Positions 40,471-48,772 of a DNA stretch of 64,000 bases are shown here, in pieces. The DNA is from Microbacterium sp. GTDB taxonomy: Bacteria; Actinomycetota; Actinomycetes; Actinomycetales; Microbacteriaceae. The notes beneath the pieces were generated by a model. That model had not been told where the DNA came from, ran no database searches, and saw only the letters and a list, made by a program, of their open reading frames with translations. Position 1 is the first letter of the stretch, and each line of letters starts with the position of its first letter. The stretch is taken from positions 1 to 64,000 of the forward strand of contig JAQZBG010000002.1 in assembly GCA_029239165.1 (NCBI GenBank). Direction: 5' to 3'. Position numbers and translations under genes: made by a program.

Positions 40471-40800
40471 CTAAGCGGCGTGTCCGAGCTTGCGGACCCA
40501 CCAGTACTGCCGGCCGTGCTCGTAGACGATGCCTCCCTGCACCCCCCAGTCGGGCCGCGAGTAGGCGGCGGACTTTCGGCAGATATCCAGCAATGGGCAG
40601 CCGGGGTCTTCATCGGTGCCGTCCCCCTCGCACAGGGCGCGGGCTTCGGCTTCGGTCGGGACGGAGCCGTACTCGTAGTCGACGAATTCGTCCGGGCGGT
40701 CCTTGCAGAGCGGCTGCGGGACCTTCGGGTCGTGGGGCTTCTTGTGGGCGATGGCGAGGGCGAGGGCGAACTCCGGGGTATCTCCCCTGTTCACCCTCAT
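40471..40800 (-). CDS. WhiB-like protein with stretched cysteine spacing
   Basis: WhiB proteins are actinobacterial Fe-S transcription factors. This 109-residue protein has four cysteines (C32, C57, C68, C74), the CPLLDIC element and the hallmark GVQGG turn (86-90). The usual CxxC between the second and third cysteine is expanded to CX10C by an acidic insert. It ends in YWWVRKLGHAA. Phage WhiB proteins can rewire host sigma-factor use. The stop is close to an imperfect stem (40450-40478). Confidence 0.8.
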   Translation of the reverse strand: MRVNRGDTPEFALALAIAHKKPHDPKVPQPLCKDRPDEFVDYEYGSVPTEAEARALCEGDGTDEDPGCPLLDICRKSAAYSRPDWGVQGGIVYEHGRQYWWVRKLGHAA

Positions 40801-41036
40801 CGGATCTGCTCGAGCGTGCGCCGGGCGGCCTCGACCGCATCCCGAGCAGTGACCGGGTCGGAGAACTCGGCCTCCTCGAGGATCGTGATCGTGTCGGCGA
40901 TGGCGATCGCGCGCTCCTCCTCGAGCAGGTGCTTGCCGTACTCGCGCACCGCCTCGTCAGCGGTCAGGAAGCCTTCAACTCCATCACGCCATCGAAGGAA
41001 GCCTCTGATGGCATCGAGCTTGTCCTGGGTCCCCAT
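40797..41036 (-). CDS. Unknown 79-residue protein
   Basis: Helical, acidic (EEERAIAIADTITILEEAEF). The ATG at 41036 lies 73 bases inside the end of the upstream gene in another frame, with GAGAGAGGG in front. ATGA overlap with the WhiB-like gene. The long overlap is unusual here but both readings look protein-like. Confidence 0.6.
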   Translation of the reverse strand: MGTQDKLDAIRGFLRWRDGVEGFLTADEAVREYGKHLLEEERAIAIADTITILEEAEFSDPVTARDAVEAARRTLEQIR

Positions 41037-41629
41037 TTGTCGCCCTCTCTCGGCGTGAACTGCTGGTGCAGATCGAGCAGTATAGGGGAATTCATGATCC
41101 TGAACCAGACCCGCTCCCATTCTTTTCGGCTGACTTCGCGGCCGGGGCGATCCTGGAAGCGCTTGTTGATCGCGTGTCTGTTGGGGAGGCCCAGGTCCTC
41201 GGCCACCCATGTCGCCGGCATGCCCTCGTCGATGAGCGTCGTCGCGCGCTGCAGCTGCTCCTCGGTGAGGCGGAGGACTTCGGCCCCTGTCGGGTGCTGG
41301 ACTCCGTTGCGCGCTGCCCACTTGGCGAGCTGCGGCCCGTTCCAGTGCTTCCCGTAGGGCGTCTTCAGGCCTCGGTCGTTCAGCTTGTCGGCGATCTCCG
41401 CGTAGCTGTGGACGGCCACGAGTCGGCGGATGAGCTTCAGGAGGCCGTCTCGGTCATACGAGCGGGCGGGACCATCTAGGGACTCAAGCGCGGGGAACTC
41501 CGCCACCCGCCCGGTCGGGAACGTGATGCGCACGCTTTCGCCGCGCAGCTGATGCCGCTTCTTGCGGTGGTGCGCGATCGACTTGCTGTCGAAATTGCGC
41601 CGGCAACCGTGGCAGTACGCCGCCTTCAT
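40964..41629 (-). CDS. DNA-binding protein with C2H2-like zinc finger and HTH
   Basis: In this 221-residue protein, residues 6-26 (YCHGCRRNF...HHRKKRH) fit CxxC-X10/11-H-X4/5-H, with the phenylalanine at the usual place. The middle holds two HTH-like units (HSYAEIADKLNDRGLKTPYG; ATWVAEDLGLPNRHAINKRF), the second like resolvase or homing-type HTHs. GGAGGAAAG precedes the ATG. It is a candidate transcriptional regulator of the leftward cluster. Confidence 0.7.
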   Translation of the reverse strand: MKAAYCHGCRRNFDSKSIAHHRKKRHQLRGESVRITFPTGRVAEFPALESLDGPARSYDRDGLLKLIRRLVAVHSYAEIADKLNDRGLKTPYGKHWNGPQLAKWAARNGVQHPTGAEVLRLTEEQLQRATTLIDEGMPATWVAEDLGLPNRHAINKRFQDRPGREVSRKEWERVWFRIMNSPILLDLHQQFTPREGDKWGPRTSSMPSEASFDGVMELKAS

Positions 41630-41880
41630 CTTTCCTCCTCGAGCGCCGCGACGGCCTGAGCCGCCCGCCACTCCGTCTGCAGGTTCAGCCACACCAGCGC
41701 CTCGTCGAGGCGGGCGTGGGGGTCGCCGATGTGGCGGAGCCAGATCTCGTCGAGCGGGTGCATGAAGACCGTCAGCGGCGAGAAGACCGGCTTGCCGATC
41801 GGGATGCGGGGGTTCGTGATGATGGGGACGCCACCGAGGGCCGAGCGGGCGCCCTCGGTGACGACGTTCCCGACGATCAT
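41626..41880 (-). CDS. Unknown 84-residue protein
   Basis: ATG at 41880 in ATGA overlap. Beta-rich first half (MIVGNVVTEGARSALGGVPI) and helical second half with LDEALVWLNLQTEW. No family is recognised; the alternative upstream start would overlap the previous gene by 100 bases. Confidence 0.6.
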   Translation of the reverse strand: MIVGNVVTEGARSALGGVPIITNPRIPIGKPVFSPLTVFMHPLDEIWLRHIGDPHARLDEALVWLNLQTEWRAAQAVAALEEER

Positions 41881-42278
41881 GATGCGTCCGCCGATCCAGT
41901 CGAACCGGAGGATGACGCCTCGCACGCAGTGCACCCGGTGCGCAGCGTGATCGCCCCGGGCTGCCAGTGCGGGCACTGGACTCCCTCTGTCGCGGGGTCG
42001 AGCCGGGAGAGGATGCGGCGCGACCGTTGGACGAACACACGAGCGCCGTCTGCCCCTTGCGCGAAGGGCAGGCCGCGGTCGAGGTTGTCGATCTGACCGC
42101 GCACGCCCTCGATGACGGAGGCCTGCTGCTCGATGAGGTCAGCCGCCTGCGACCACGGCGAGCGGTCTTCGCTTTCCGGCGGCATGCCCCACCCCTGCGC
42201 CTTCGCGTTTTCCCGCGACCGCGCGTGAATCTCCCGCAGTTCGCGGACGAGATCTCGCGCCCGTTCTTCTGCGCTCAT
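41877..42278 (-). CDS. Unknown 133-residue protein
   Basis: N-terminal coiled-coil helices (ARDLVRELREIHARSREN) and a C-terminal part with CPHWQPG...CTAC, a possible zinc ribbon of unusual spacing. Linked to neighbours by four-base overlaps. Confidence 0.65.
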   Translation of the reverse strand: MSAEERARDLVRELREIHARSRENAKAQGWGMPPESEDRSPWSQAADLIEQQASVIEGVRGQIDNLDRGLPFAQGADGARVFVQRSRRILSRLDPATEGVQCPHWQPGAITLRTGCTACEASSSGSTGSADAS

Positions 42279-42553
42279 CGGTTCTCCTCACCGGTCGGGT
42301 GGGCGGGCGTGAGCCATGCGGTCAGCCAGTCGCGCACGGCCTGGGCGTCGCTCGCGTCGAGCATCGCTGACGGAGTTCCGGGCGCCCGAAAGACGAAATC
42401 CACGGCCGTCTTCTCGATGTACTCGGGAAGGTTCTCCCCGCCCTCGGCAAGGAAGGCGTAGTTGTAGACCTGCTCGCGGACGCCGTGCAGTTCGAGATGG
42501 TGCGTGATACCGACCACGACTAGGCGGTCCGGCTCGTTGGTGGTGACGGTCAT
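42275..42553 (-). CDS. Unknown 92-residue protein
   Basis: Alpha/beta pattern: strand RLVVVGITHHLEL, strand YNYAFLAEGG, acidic helix LDASDAQAVRDWLTAWL. No recognised motif. Four-base overlaps on both sides. Confidence 0.65.
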   Translation of the reverse strand: MTVTTNEPDRLVVVGITHHLELHGVREQVYNYAFLAEGGENLPEYIEKTAVDFVFRAPGTPSAMLDASDAQAVRDWLTAWLTPAHPTGEENR

Positions 42554-43050
42554 TGCGCACTCCGATTCGTGTGGTCCGCGGGGGTGACCTGCTCCTCGAG
42601 CGCGTCGGCCCGCGTGACCAGCCAGGCTGCGATCGAGTGCGAGGCCTCGATCTCCGGCGTCGACGGCTCGTGGCCGTAGACCACGTCCCAGTCCATGAGG
42701 CTCGCCGCGATGTCCCGGTAGATCGACGCCGTCTGCACCGAAGCGGCGTCCGCAGCCCGGCGGCTGAAGCCCTGGGCGCCCAGCTCCTTCGCGACGATGC
42801 GCGCACCGGTGACCGAGATGGTCCCCTCGTCACGGCGAGACACGTTCCAGATCACCTGGCCCATCGCGTCGATCTCGGCCTCGGGCGAGGGCGCCAGAAT
42901 GTCGAAGAACGCCGAGACGAGCTGGTAGATGAATTTGTCCCCGACGAATTCGCGCCACGGCTCGCCGTGCCGGAGGACGGTCACCTGCCCGTGCTCCTCG
43001 TCGTTCTGCTGCAGCGTGTACTTGCCGTTCTCGAAGTCGTGGGTGCGCAT
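42550..43050 (-). CDS. Unknown 166-residue protein
   Basis: N-terminal beta part (GKYTLQQNDEEHGQVTVL) and long helices. The ATG shares one base with the RNA ligase stop (TGATG). Possibly coupled in translation to the RNA-repair genes. Not recognised. Confidence 0.65.
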   Translation of the reverse strand: MRTHDFENGKYTLQQNDEEHGQVTVLRHGEPWREFVGDKFIYQLVSAFFDILAPSPEAEIDAMGQVIWNVSRRDEGTISVTGARIVAKELGAQGFSRRAADAASVQTASIYRDIAASLMDWDVVYGHEPSTPEIEASHSIAAWLVTRADALEEQVTPADHTNRSAQ

Positions 43051-44378
43051 CAGGCGGCCACCGCTTCTTCCGACTCGAGGTCCACCTCGCCGGCGTCGAG
43101 CTGCGCCGTCTCGTAGAGGTAGTGGCTGTCGTTCTTGTACTTGAACAGCAAGGGCACGCGGCCGCCGCGGTCGACGCGGATCGCGATGCCCTCGTCAGCG
43201 CCCGTCCCGTTCGCATCCAGGGGCAGCGGCCGGTCGAGGTACGGCTCCTCGTCGTGGGCGCCGCTGTAGCCGTACGCGTAGGCGTGGAAGTCCTTCTCCC
43301 GGAAGTCCTCGAGCACGAAGTCGCGCTTGAAGCCGCGCCACAGTTCGGGGACGTGCTTCAGCCCGTGCTCGTCGCAGAACGTCCGCACCTGGTCCCAGGA
43401 CAGGTCGTACAGCTCGCCCGCGTTCGTGATGATCGAGACGCGGTAGACGTACAGCTCGCGCTGGCCGTTGGCGAGCCGGTAGGTGTGGCCCTTCTGGATC
43501 GGGGTCTCATCCCCCACCCAGCCGACGAGCTCTCCGTAGACGATGACGTTCTCGGGGATCCGGTCGCCGATCACCGCGAGGTGCTCCGTCCACAGGTCGC
43601 GCCCGTAGTGGTGCTGCTGCGTCTCCGACTTCGGGTCCTTGATGACCTGACGGGAGCCGGCGAGCAGGTCGAAGGAGCGCTCCTCGACGCGCACGCCGAG
43701 CTTCTGCGCCAGGCGCTCGAGCCAGCTGAGCTGGTTGCGCACGAGCGTGCGGGTGCCGCGCCACGAGGTGCCGTGGAGCTTCTGCGTGGCGATGAGCACG
43801 TCGTCGTCCGACAGCAGGTCCTCGTTGCGGAGGTACTGGTCGGTCTCAATGTGCACGGGGAAGAGCTTCGCGTCGACGCGCTTGAACGCCTTCTTGACGT
43901 TGCGCTCCTCGCGGCTGCCCTGCGAGACCGGCTCCTTCACGCGGAACTTGCGGGAGATCTCGTGACCGTCGATGTGGTCGAACGCGACCCCCTCGGTGAA
44001 GTCGTCGACGTACAGCCCGAACGCCGCCGCGACGACGTGGACGGGCAGCAGGAGGCCGTTGGAGACGGAGCCGCGGAGCTTCAGTGCGCGCACGCGCCGG
44101 TTGTCCTCGAGGTAGCCCTTGTCGGCCGGGTCGTCGTTCAGCTCGGAGTGTCGATACAGGCCGGCGCCGGCGGCGAGGGCGTGACTCAGCTGCGCCTCGG
44201 CCGGGAAGAACACCGCCAGATCACCCTCGTGGATGTCGCCGTCCTTCTGGGTGATGACGGTGTAGCCGAAGATGCCGACGCCGACGAGTCGGTCGGCCTT
44301 GGGGAGCGGGAACGGGGTGGGTACGCGCACCACCTGGGCGGCGTAGTTGCTGCTGTCGCGGATCTCGAACGTGGTCAT
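43050..44378 (-). CDS. RNA ligase (Rnl, DRB0094-like)
   Basis: This 442-residue ATP-dependent ligase joins broken RNA. The nucleotidyltransferase motif I is TQKLHGTSWRG, with the adenylated lysine K200. Further motifs are VIVYGELVGW (motif III-like), EGIAIRV (IV) and LFKYKN (V). Residues 1 to about 140 form the N-terminal OB-like domain that marks the DRB0094/Rnl5 family. It neighbours a polynucleotide kinase-phosphatase, which heals the ends it needs. Confidence 0.85.
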   Translation of the reverse strand: MTTFEIRDSSNYAAQVVRVPTPFPLPKADRLVGVGIFGYTVITQKDGDIHEGDLAVFFPAEAQLSHALAAGAGLYRHSELNDDPADKGYLEDNRRVRALKLRGSVSNGLLLPVHVVAAAFGLYVDDFTEGVAFDHIDGHEISRKFRVKEPVSQGSREERNVKKAFKRVDAKLFPVHIETDQYLRNEDLLSDDDVLIATQKLHGTSWRGTRTLVRNQLSWLERLAQKLGVRVEERSFDLLAGSRQVIKDPKSETQQHHYGRDLWTEHLAVIGDRIPENVIVYGELVGWVGDETPIQKGHTYRLANGQRELYVYRVSIITNAGELYDLSWDQVRTFCDEHGLKHVPELWRGFKRDFVLEDFREKDFHAYAYGYSGAHDEEPYLDRPLPLDANGTGADEGIAIRVDRGGRVPLLFKYKNDSHYLYETAQLDAGEVDLESEEAVAA

Positions 44379-44394
44379 GATGCTCTCGTTTCTC

Positions 44395-45357
44395 TCAGAA
44401 GTCGTGGTCGGTGTCGCCGACGGCGAAGGTGGTGAGGCCCTTGGCGCGCCACATGCGCAGCACGCGCGGCCGGTCGTCGAGGATGCCGACGATGTTGTAC
44501 CTGCCGGCGATCTCGGTGTCGAAGATGTTGGCCTTGACGATGTCGTCCGGGGTGCCAGCCTGCGCGTCGGCGAGGCTGCGGAAGTGGAACTCGTCGGGGC
44601 GCACGCGCACGCGCTCGAGCCACCACTGCTCCGTCACGGCGCGGAACTCCTCGCTGCGACCGGAGACGCCGATGATGTAGGCGGAGTCCTGCAGCAGGGC
44701 GACGAGTCGGGCGACGTTCTCGAAGAGGCCGTCCTGCGAGTAGAGCGCGGCGTCCTTCGCGTACGGCGAGCGGTGCGACAGGTCGGCGACCGTGCCGTCG
44801 GTGTCGACGATCCAGGCGTCGGGGAGGTCCGGGTTCCAGGCGGGCGCCGGCTTCCACGGGACGGCCGATCCACGCTTCCCGGGGGTGGTCTGCAGGTGCA
44901 GCTCGGGGTTCAGCTCGTAGGCCGGGAGCGCTCCGTGCGCGGGGATCCCGAAGCGCTGCGCCAGCTCGGTGATGACGGCCACGCCGACTCCGCGCTCTCC
45001 TCGAGCGACGCGGAGCTCGTCGGCCTGGATGCACTCGGCGACGGGCTTGACGCAGTCGAGCAGCTCCACCGGGGCGATCTTCTCCCAGCGCTTCACGTAG
45101 CGCGCGCGGAGGTGCATGGCGTCGACGATCACGTCGCGCCCCTCCTTGAGGGCGGCGCGGACGAGGCTCTCCTCGGCGCGCGTCACAACCTCCTCGTCGC
45201 CGTGCGTGAGCTGGCCGGCGGGCTTGCCGAACAGCATGGCGCGGATGTCGTCGCGGTTCACGCGCGCACGCCTGTCGGGCTCTTCGGCCACCCAGGCCTT
45301 CGCGAGGGTGGTCTTGCCGGAGCCGGGCAGGCCCCTCGTCACGATGATCTTGGTCAC
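44395..45357 (-). CDS. Polynucleotide kinase / 3'-phosphatase
   Basis: The 320-residue protein has an N-terminal kinase with P-loop GLPGSGKTTLA (9-19) and a C-terminal HAD phosphatase with IVDTDGTVAD (D185 nucleophile, D187) and GVSGRSEEFR. The domain order is that of phage T4 Pnk. Together with the RNA ligase 16 bases downstream it can repair tRNAs cut by host defence nucleases. GTG start overlaps the previous stop (GTGA). Confidence 0.9.
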   Translation of the reverse strand: MTKIIVTRGLPGSGKTTLAKAWVAEEPDRRARVNRDDIRAMLFGKPAGQLTHGDEEVVTRAEESLVRAALKEGRDVIVDAMHLRARYVKRWEKIAPVELLDCVKPVAECIQADELRVARGERGVGVAVITELAQRFGIPAHGALPAYELNPELHLQTTPGKRGSAVPWKPAPAWNPDLPDAWIVDTDGTVADLSHRSPYAKDAALYSQDGLFENVARLVALLQDSAYIIGVSGRSEEFRAVTEQWWLERVRVRPDEFHFRSLADAQAGTPDDIVKANIFDTEIAGRYNIVGILDDRPRVLRMWRAKGLTTFAVGDTDHDF

Positions 45358-45608
45358 TGCTGGATCCTTCCGATGGGGCGGAACGCGGTCGCGTTCGCGT
45401 GGATGCCGTACTGGACGAGCTGGATGGCGCACTCCTTCGAGCACGTATAGATCTCGTCGGTCAGGTAGTGGTTGTGGGCTTCGGTGACTCGGCGGATGGT
45501 GAGGTAGACGCCTTCGGGCATGTCGGTGGAGAACGGCGATGCTGCCTGGGCGACTGTGCCGCATCCGCCGCACTCGTAGCCGGTGACGGTCTTCGTGATG
45601 CGCGTCAT
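45354..45608 (-). CDS. Small zinc-ribbon protein
   Basis: An 84-residue protein with ECGGCGTV and TCSKECAIQ, two CxxC-like knuckles 40 residues apart, as in zinc ribbons. Overlaps both neighbours by four bases. May bind nucleic acid. Confidence 0.7.
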   Translation of the reverse strand: MTRITKTVTGYECGGCGTVAQAASPFSTDMPEGVYLTIRRVTEAHNHYLTDEIYTCSKECAIQLVQYGIHANATAFRPIGRIQQ

Positions 45609-47320
45609 GCGGCGATGCCTCCCTGCATGGCGTTGCGGACGGCCCAGGCCTTCTCGATGAGCTGGGCGAGCGAGATCTCGTCGACGGAGTCCTTCATCAC
45701 GAGCTTGACGTGCTGGAATCCGCCCCACTCCTTCGTCATGCCGGGGCGGAAGTAGCGGCGGATGGCCTGCTCGTTGAGCGCCGGGTTGCCGTCGGCTTCG
45801 CTGATCCAGATGACCTTGTTGGCGCGGCGCTGGAAGCCGTCGAGGCCGGTGCCGAAGGACTGGATGGTCGAGATGAGGTAGGGGAACTCGCCGCCGATGA
45901 AGGCCTGCTTGAGCTTCTCGCGCTCGGGGCGGCTGAGGTCTCCGGTCCAGGCGCGTGCGTCGTAGCCGGCGCGGCGCATCCGCTGGGCGATGAAGTGCGC
46001 GCCGATCTTCGAGTCGGTGTAGATGGCGACGGGCTGGCCGGCGTAGGCGATGTCGAGGAGGTTCCGCAGCGGCAGGAGCTTCGCGCTGGCGGCGTCGTCG
46101 GCCATGAAGACCGTCTCCTTGCCGGTCTCGGGGTCGACGCCCATGGAGAGCTCGGCGATCGCGACCTGGCGCAGGCGCATGCGGAGGATCGGCGGCATGT
46201 CCACGACGAGCGGCATCTCTTCGCCCTGCCAGTCGCGGACCCACGTCATGAGGTCCTTCTGCAGGTCGTCCATCTGCTCGCGCTGGCGCGGGGTGGCGTC
46301 GCAGTAGACGACCTCGGGCGCCGGAACGGGCTCGTTCTCGCGGCGGATGTAGCAGGGCAGGGTGGAGACGAACTCCCCCGGCACCTTCTCCCCCACGACC
46401 CGGGTGACGCCGGTGCCGCGCTTCGTCTCGATCTGCTTGCCGCCGCGGCCGGTGACGGCCTCCGACTCCAGGAAGCGCGCCTTCCAGCGGTCGTGGCTGC
46501 TCTCAACGTAGGGCAGGCCGGTGGCCGGGTTCTCGCCGGGCCAGACCCAGCGCGCGACCGACCACATGTTCTCGAGCGCGTTCAGGAACCAGGTGCCCGA
46601 CAGCGCGGCGCGGTAGCTCGCCTTGATCGAGAGGATCGTGCGGCGGGTGTTCGAGGACTTGTTCGCGATGGCCTGGCACTCGTCGAAGATGACGGCGTCG
46701 AGGGGCTTGCGGGCGAACTTCCGGTAGACGCCCTTGTGATCGCTCTTCGTCTTGTAGACCGGCTCGAGCGCGGGGCCGATGACGCCCTTCGCGGTCTTGC
46801 GCTTCTCGAGCTTCGGCGTCTGGGCGGGACCGATCTGGCCCTCGGCGCGGTCGATGAGCAGCAGTTCACCCTGGAATGGGCCCGACTTCCGAGCCTTGAA
46901 GACGCGGTCGCCGGACTTCTTGTCGAGCTCGGGGCGCGGGCGGCCCTGGTCGTCGCGGAGGGTGATGGTCTCCCAGTCCTTCTCGCGGAGGAAGTCGGCG
47001 GTCGCGATGAAGATCCCCGGCTCGTGGCGCATGAACGCCTCGAACTCGGCGCGGCCGGCGGCGGATCCGTTCATGATCCGCACGCCCCGCGCGCCGTCGC
47101 TCTGCGCGCGCAGTCGCTCATCCCACTGGGCGTGGGTGTCGCCCAGGCCGATGAGGAGGACGCGCTGCCAGCCGGCACGGAGGATCAGCTCGGCGCCGAT
47201 CGTCGTCTTGCCGAATCCGGGCTCGTCGCCGATCAGGACACCGTCAGAGGTGCCGATCTGTGCGAGGCCCGCCTCGATGGCGATTTCCTGGTCTGCGCGC
47301 GGGGTGTGCTTCTCGGTCAT
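45605..47320 (-). CDS. SNF2/DEAD-like helicase
   Basis: This 571-residue SF2 helicase has Walker A GDEPGFGKTT (31-40), DECQ box (213-216, IFDECQAIAN), motif III SGT, and C-terminal motifs VAIYTDSK, STIQSFGTGLD (motif V) and NEQAIRRYFR (motif VI). It probably translocates on DNA during replication or recombination. It lacks a clear separate nuclease. Phage SNF2-like proteins are common in early operons. Confidence 0.85.
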   Translation of the reverse strand: MTEKHTPRADQEIAIEAGLAQIGTSDGVLIGDEPGFGKTTIGAELILRAGWQRVLLIGLGDTHAQWDERLRAQSDGARGVRIMNGSAAGRAEFEAFMRHEPGIFIATADFLREKDWETITLRDDQGRPRPELDKKSGDRVFKARKSGPFQGELLLIDRAEGQIGPAQTPKLEKRKTAKGVIGPALEPVYKTKSDHKGVYRKFARKPLDAVIFDECQAIANKSSNTRRTILSIKASYRAALSGTWFLNALENMWSVARWVWPGENPATGLPYVESSHDRWKARFLESEAVTGRGGKQIETKRGTGVTRVVGEKVPGEFVSTLPCYIRRENEPVPAPEVVYCDATPRQREQMDDLQKDLMTWVRDWQGEEMPLVVDMPPILRMRLRQVAIAELSMGVDPETGKETVFMADDAASAKLLPLRNLLDIAYAGQPVAIYTDSKIGAHFIAQRMRRAGYDARAWTGDLSRPEREKLKQAFIGGEFPYLISTIQSFGTGLDGFQRRANKVIWISEADGNPALNEQAIRRYFRPGMTKEWGGFQHVKLVMKDSVDEISLAQLIEKAWAVRNAMQGGIAA

Positions 47321-47327
47321 GGTGGTG

Positions 47328-47927
47328 TCAGGCCGCCTTCTCGACGAGGTTGTCTGCGGCCCAGTTGCGGGCGCGCTTGCCGAAGATGCTGTCGGGCTGC
47401 GTGACGAGCGCGACGACGGGGTGGCGGCCGACGGAGGGGACGAAGGCCTCGGTGACCGGCGCGATCGTGCCCTTCTCGGCGTCGTACTGGAAGACGGCGC
47501 TCTGCAGGGCGGCGTCGCCGGCGTAGGTCTCCTCGGAGATGCTCAGGACGGTGAGGATCGGCAGGACCTCGGCGTTGGACGGGGTGATGCGGAACTGCCC
47601 GTGCTTGCCGACCGCCTCGAACTCCTTCGCGACCGGTGCGACGATCTCGTCGGCCGAGGCCGGCTTCTCGAGGTAGCGCTCCCCGTCCGCGATGGCCTGG
47701 TAGGCGGTGACGGTGGCCTTGGTGTGCAGGCCGATGTTCGCGATCTTCGTGACGGAGATCTCGGCGGCCTTGGCTTCGGCGGCGCGGATGTTGCGGCGCA
47801 CGAGCGCGGCGTCCAGCTCCTTCCGCAGCTGGGCGCGGAGGCGGGTCTCCAGGGTGGACTTCAGCTCGCGGTACTCGTTGTCGGCTTCGGCGACGGCCTG
47901 AAGCCTGCGTTCCTGTTCGGGGGTCAT
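47328..47927 (-). CDS. Unknown 199-residue protein, coiled-coil N-terminus
   Basis: Helical, with long charged N-terminal heptads (LQAVAEADNEYRELKSTLE) and a beta-rich C-terminal half. Seven bases before the helicase ATG, so likely cotranslated. No family recognised. Confidence 0.6.
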   Translation of the reverse strand: MTPEQERRLQAVAEADNEYRELKSTLETRLRAQLRKELDAALVRRNIRAAEAKAAEISVTKIANIGLHTKATVTAYQAIADGERYLEKPASADEIVAPVAKEFEAVGKHGQFRITPSNAEVLPILTVLSISEETYAGDAALQSAVFQYDAEKGTIAPVTEAFVPSVGRHPVVALVTQPDSIFGKRARNWAADNLVEKAA

Positions 47928-48037
47928 GCGTTCGTGCTCCTGTCGGTGGTCTTGGCGGGCGGGGTGGAGAGGGCTTCTCCGAGGACGGGGATGGCGAGGA
48001 GGGCGAGGGCCGCCCAGATGAAGGGCCAGGCGATCAC
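47924..48037 (-). CDS. Small membrane protein, 37 residues
   Basis: GTG start in GTGA overlap. One predicted span (IAWPFIWAALALLAIPVLG) and a short polar tail. A short phage membrane peptide; role unknown. Confidence 0.6.
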   Translation of the reverse strand: MIAWPFIWAALALLAIPVLGEALSTPPAKTTDRSTNA

Positions 48038-48288
48038 AGGCGCCCGTACTTCTCGCGGATGGCCTCGCCGGCCTTCGCGATGAGGACGGTCACGTCGTCG
48101 CCGTAGCGATGTGTGAAGGTGGCGATCCGGTCCTGATTGCCGCCAGAGATGAGGGCGGTGTAGCTGCACTCCTGGTCGAGCGAACGGAAGCCATTGGCGC
48201 CGAACTCCACCTCCGTCGTGATGTTCTCGATGTGCAGGTGTCGGCGCGCCGAACCGTCTGCGATGTTGATGTCGACGATGACGCTCAC
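48034..48288 (-). CDS. Unknown 84-residue protein
   Basis: Beta-rich start (VIVDINIADGSARRHLHIENI), helix near the end (VLIAKAGEAIREKYG). GTGA overlaps on both sides. Not recognised. Confidence 0.65.
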   Translation of the reverse strand: MSVIVDINIADGSARRHLHIENITTEVEFGANGFRSLDQECSYTALISGGNQDRIATFTHRYGDDVTVLIAKAGEAIREKYGRL

Positions 48289-48551
48289 GCGGCCACCTCG
48301 TAGACCTCGTCGTAGTCGAGTCCGAGCCGGTCGAGCACGCGAGGCAGGAGCCACTGGCTCCACACCTGGTCGTTGTCGAGCGGGGGCCAGCCGGCATTGT
48401 CGGAGAAGAGCTGCGCGACCGCGCCGATGGCGTCGTCCACCTCCACGAGGGAGGGGCTGTGTCCGGCCAGCGGGGCCTTGCGCACGATCGCGTCGAACAG
48501 GTGGTGCGCGCGGTCGGGGGCGAACATGACGGGGGCGTTGGGGTCGGTCAT
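48285..48551 (-). CDS. Unknown 88-residue protein
   Basis: Helical, acidic, with WPPLDNDQVWSQWLLPRVLDRL. ATGA overlap with the gene before. Part of a tightly packed small-gene array. Confidence 0.65.
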   Translation of the reverse strand: MTDPNAPVMFAPDRAHHLFDAIVRKAPLAGHSPSLVEVDDAIGAVAQLFSDNAGWPPLDNDQVWSQWLLPRVLDRLGLDYDEVYEVAA

Positions 48552-48772
48552 CGCGCGTCCTCCTTCTTCGGGTTGAGCCAGCCGTTCGCGGTGCCGAGAC
48601 TGACGAGGCGGTGGTAGATCTGGGCGAGCAGGCCCGGGGCGTTCTCGGTGACGTAGGAGTACTCCTCGCCGCTGGCGTCGACGCCGTACGCGACCCACGG
48701 GCGAATGCGGGCGGCGATCTGCTCGAAGTCGGAGGCCCAGGTGTCGCGCTCGGTGAGGACGGGGACGCTCAT
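48548..48772 (-). CDS. Unknown 74-residue protein
   Basis: Compact, helical (WASDFEQIAARIRPW; APGLLAQIYHRLVSLG). Four-base overlaps both sides. No family. Confidence 0.65.
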   Translation of the reverse strand: MSVPVLTERDTWASDFEQIAARIRPWVAYGVDASGEEYSYVTENAPGLLAQIYHRLVSLGTANGWLNPKKEDAR

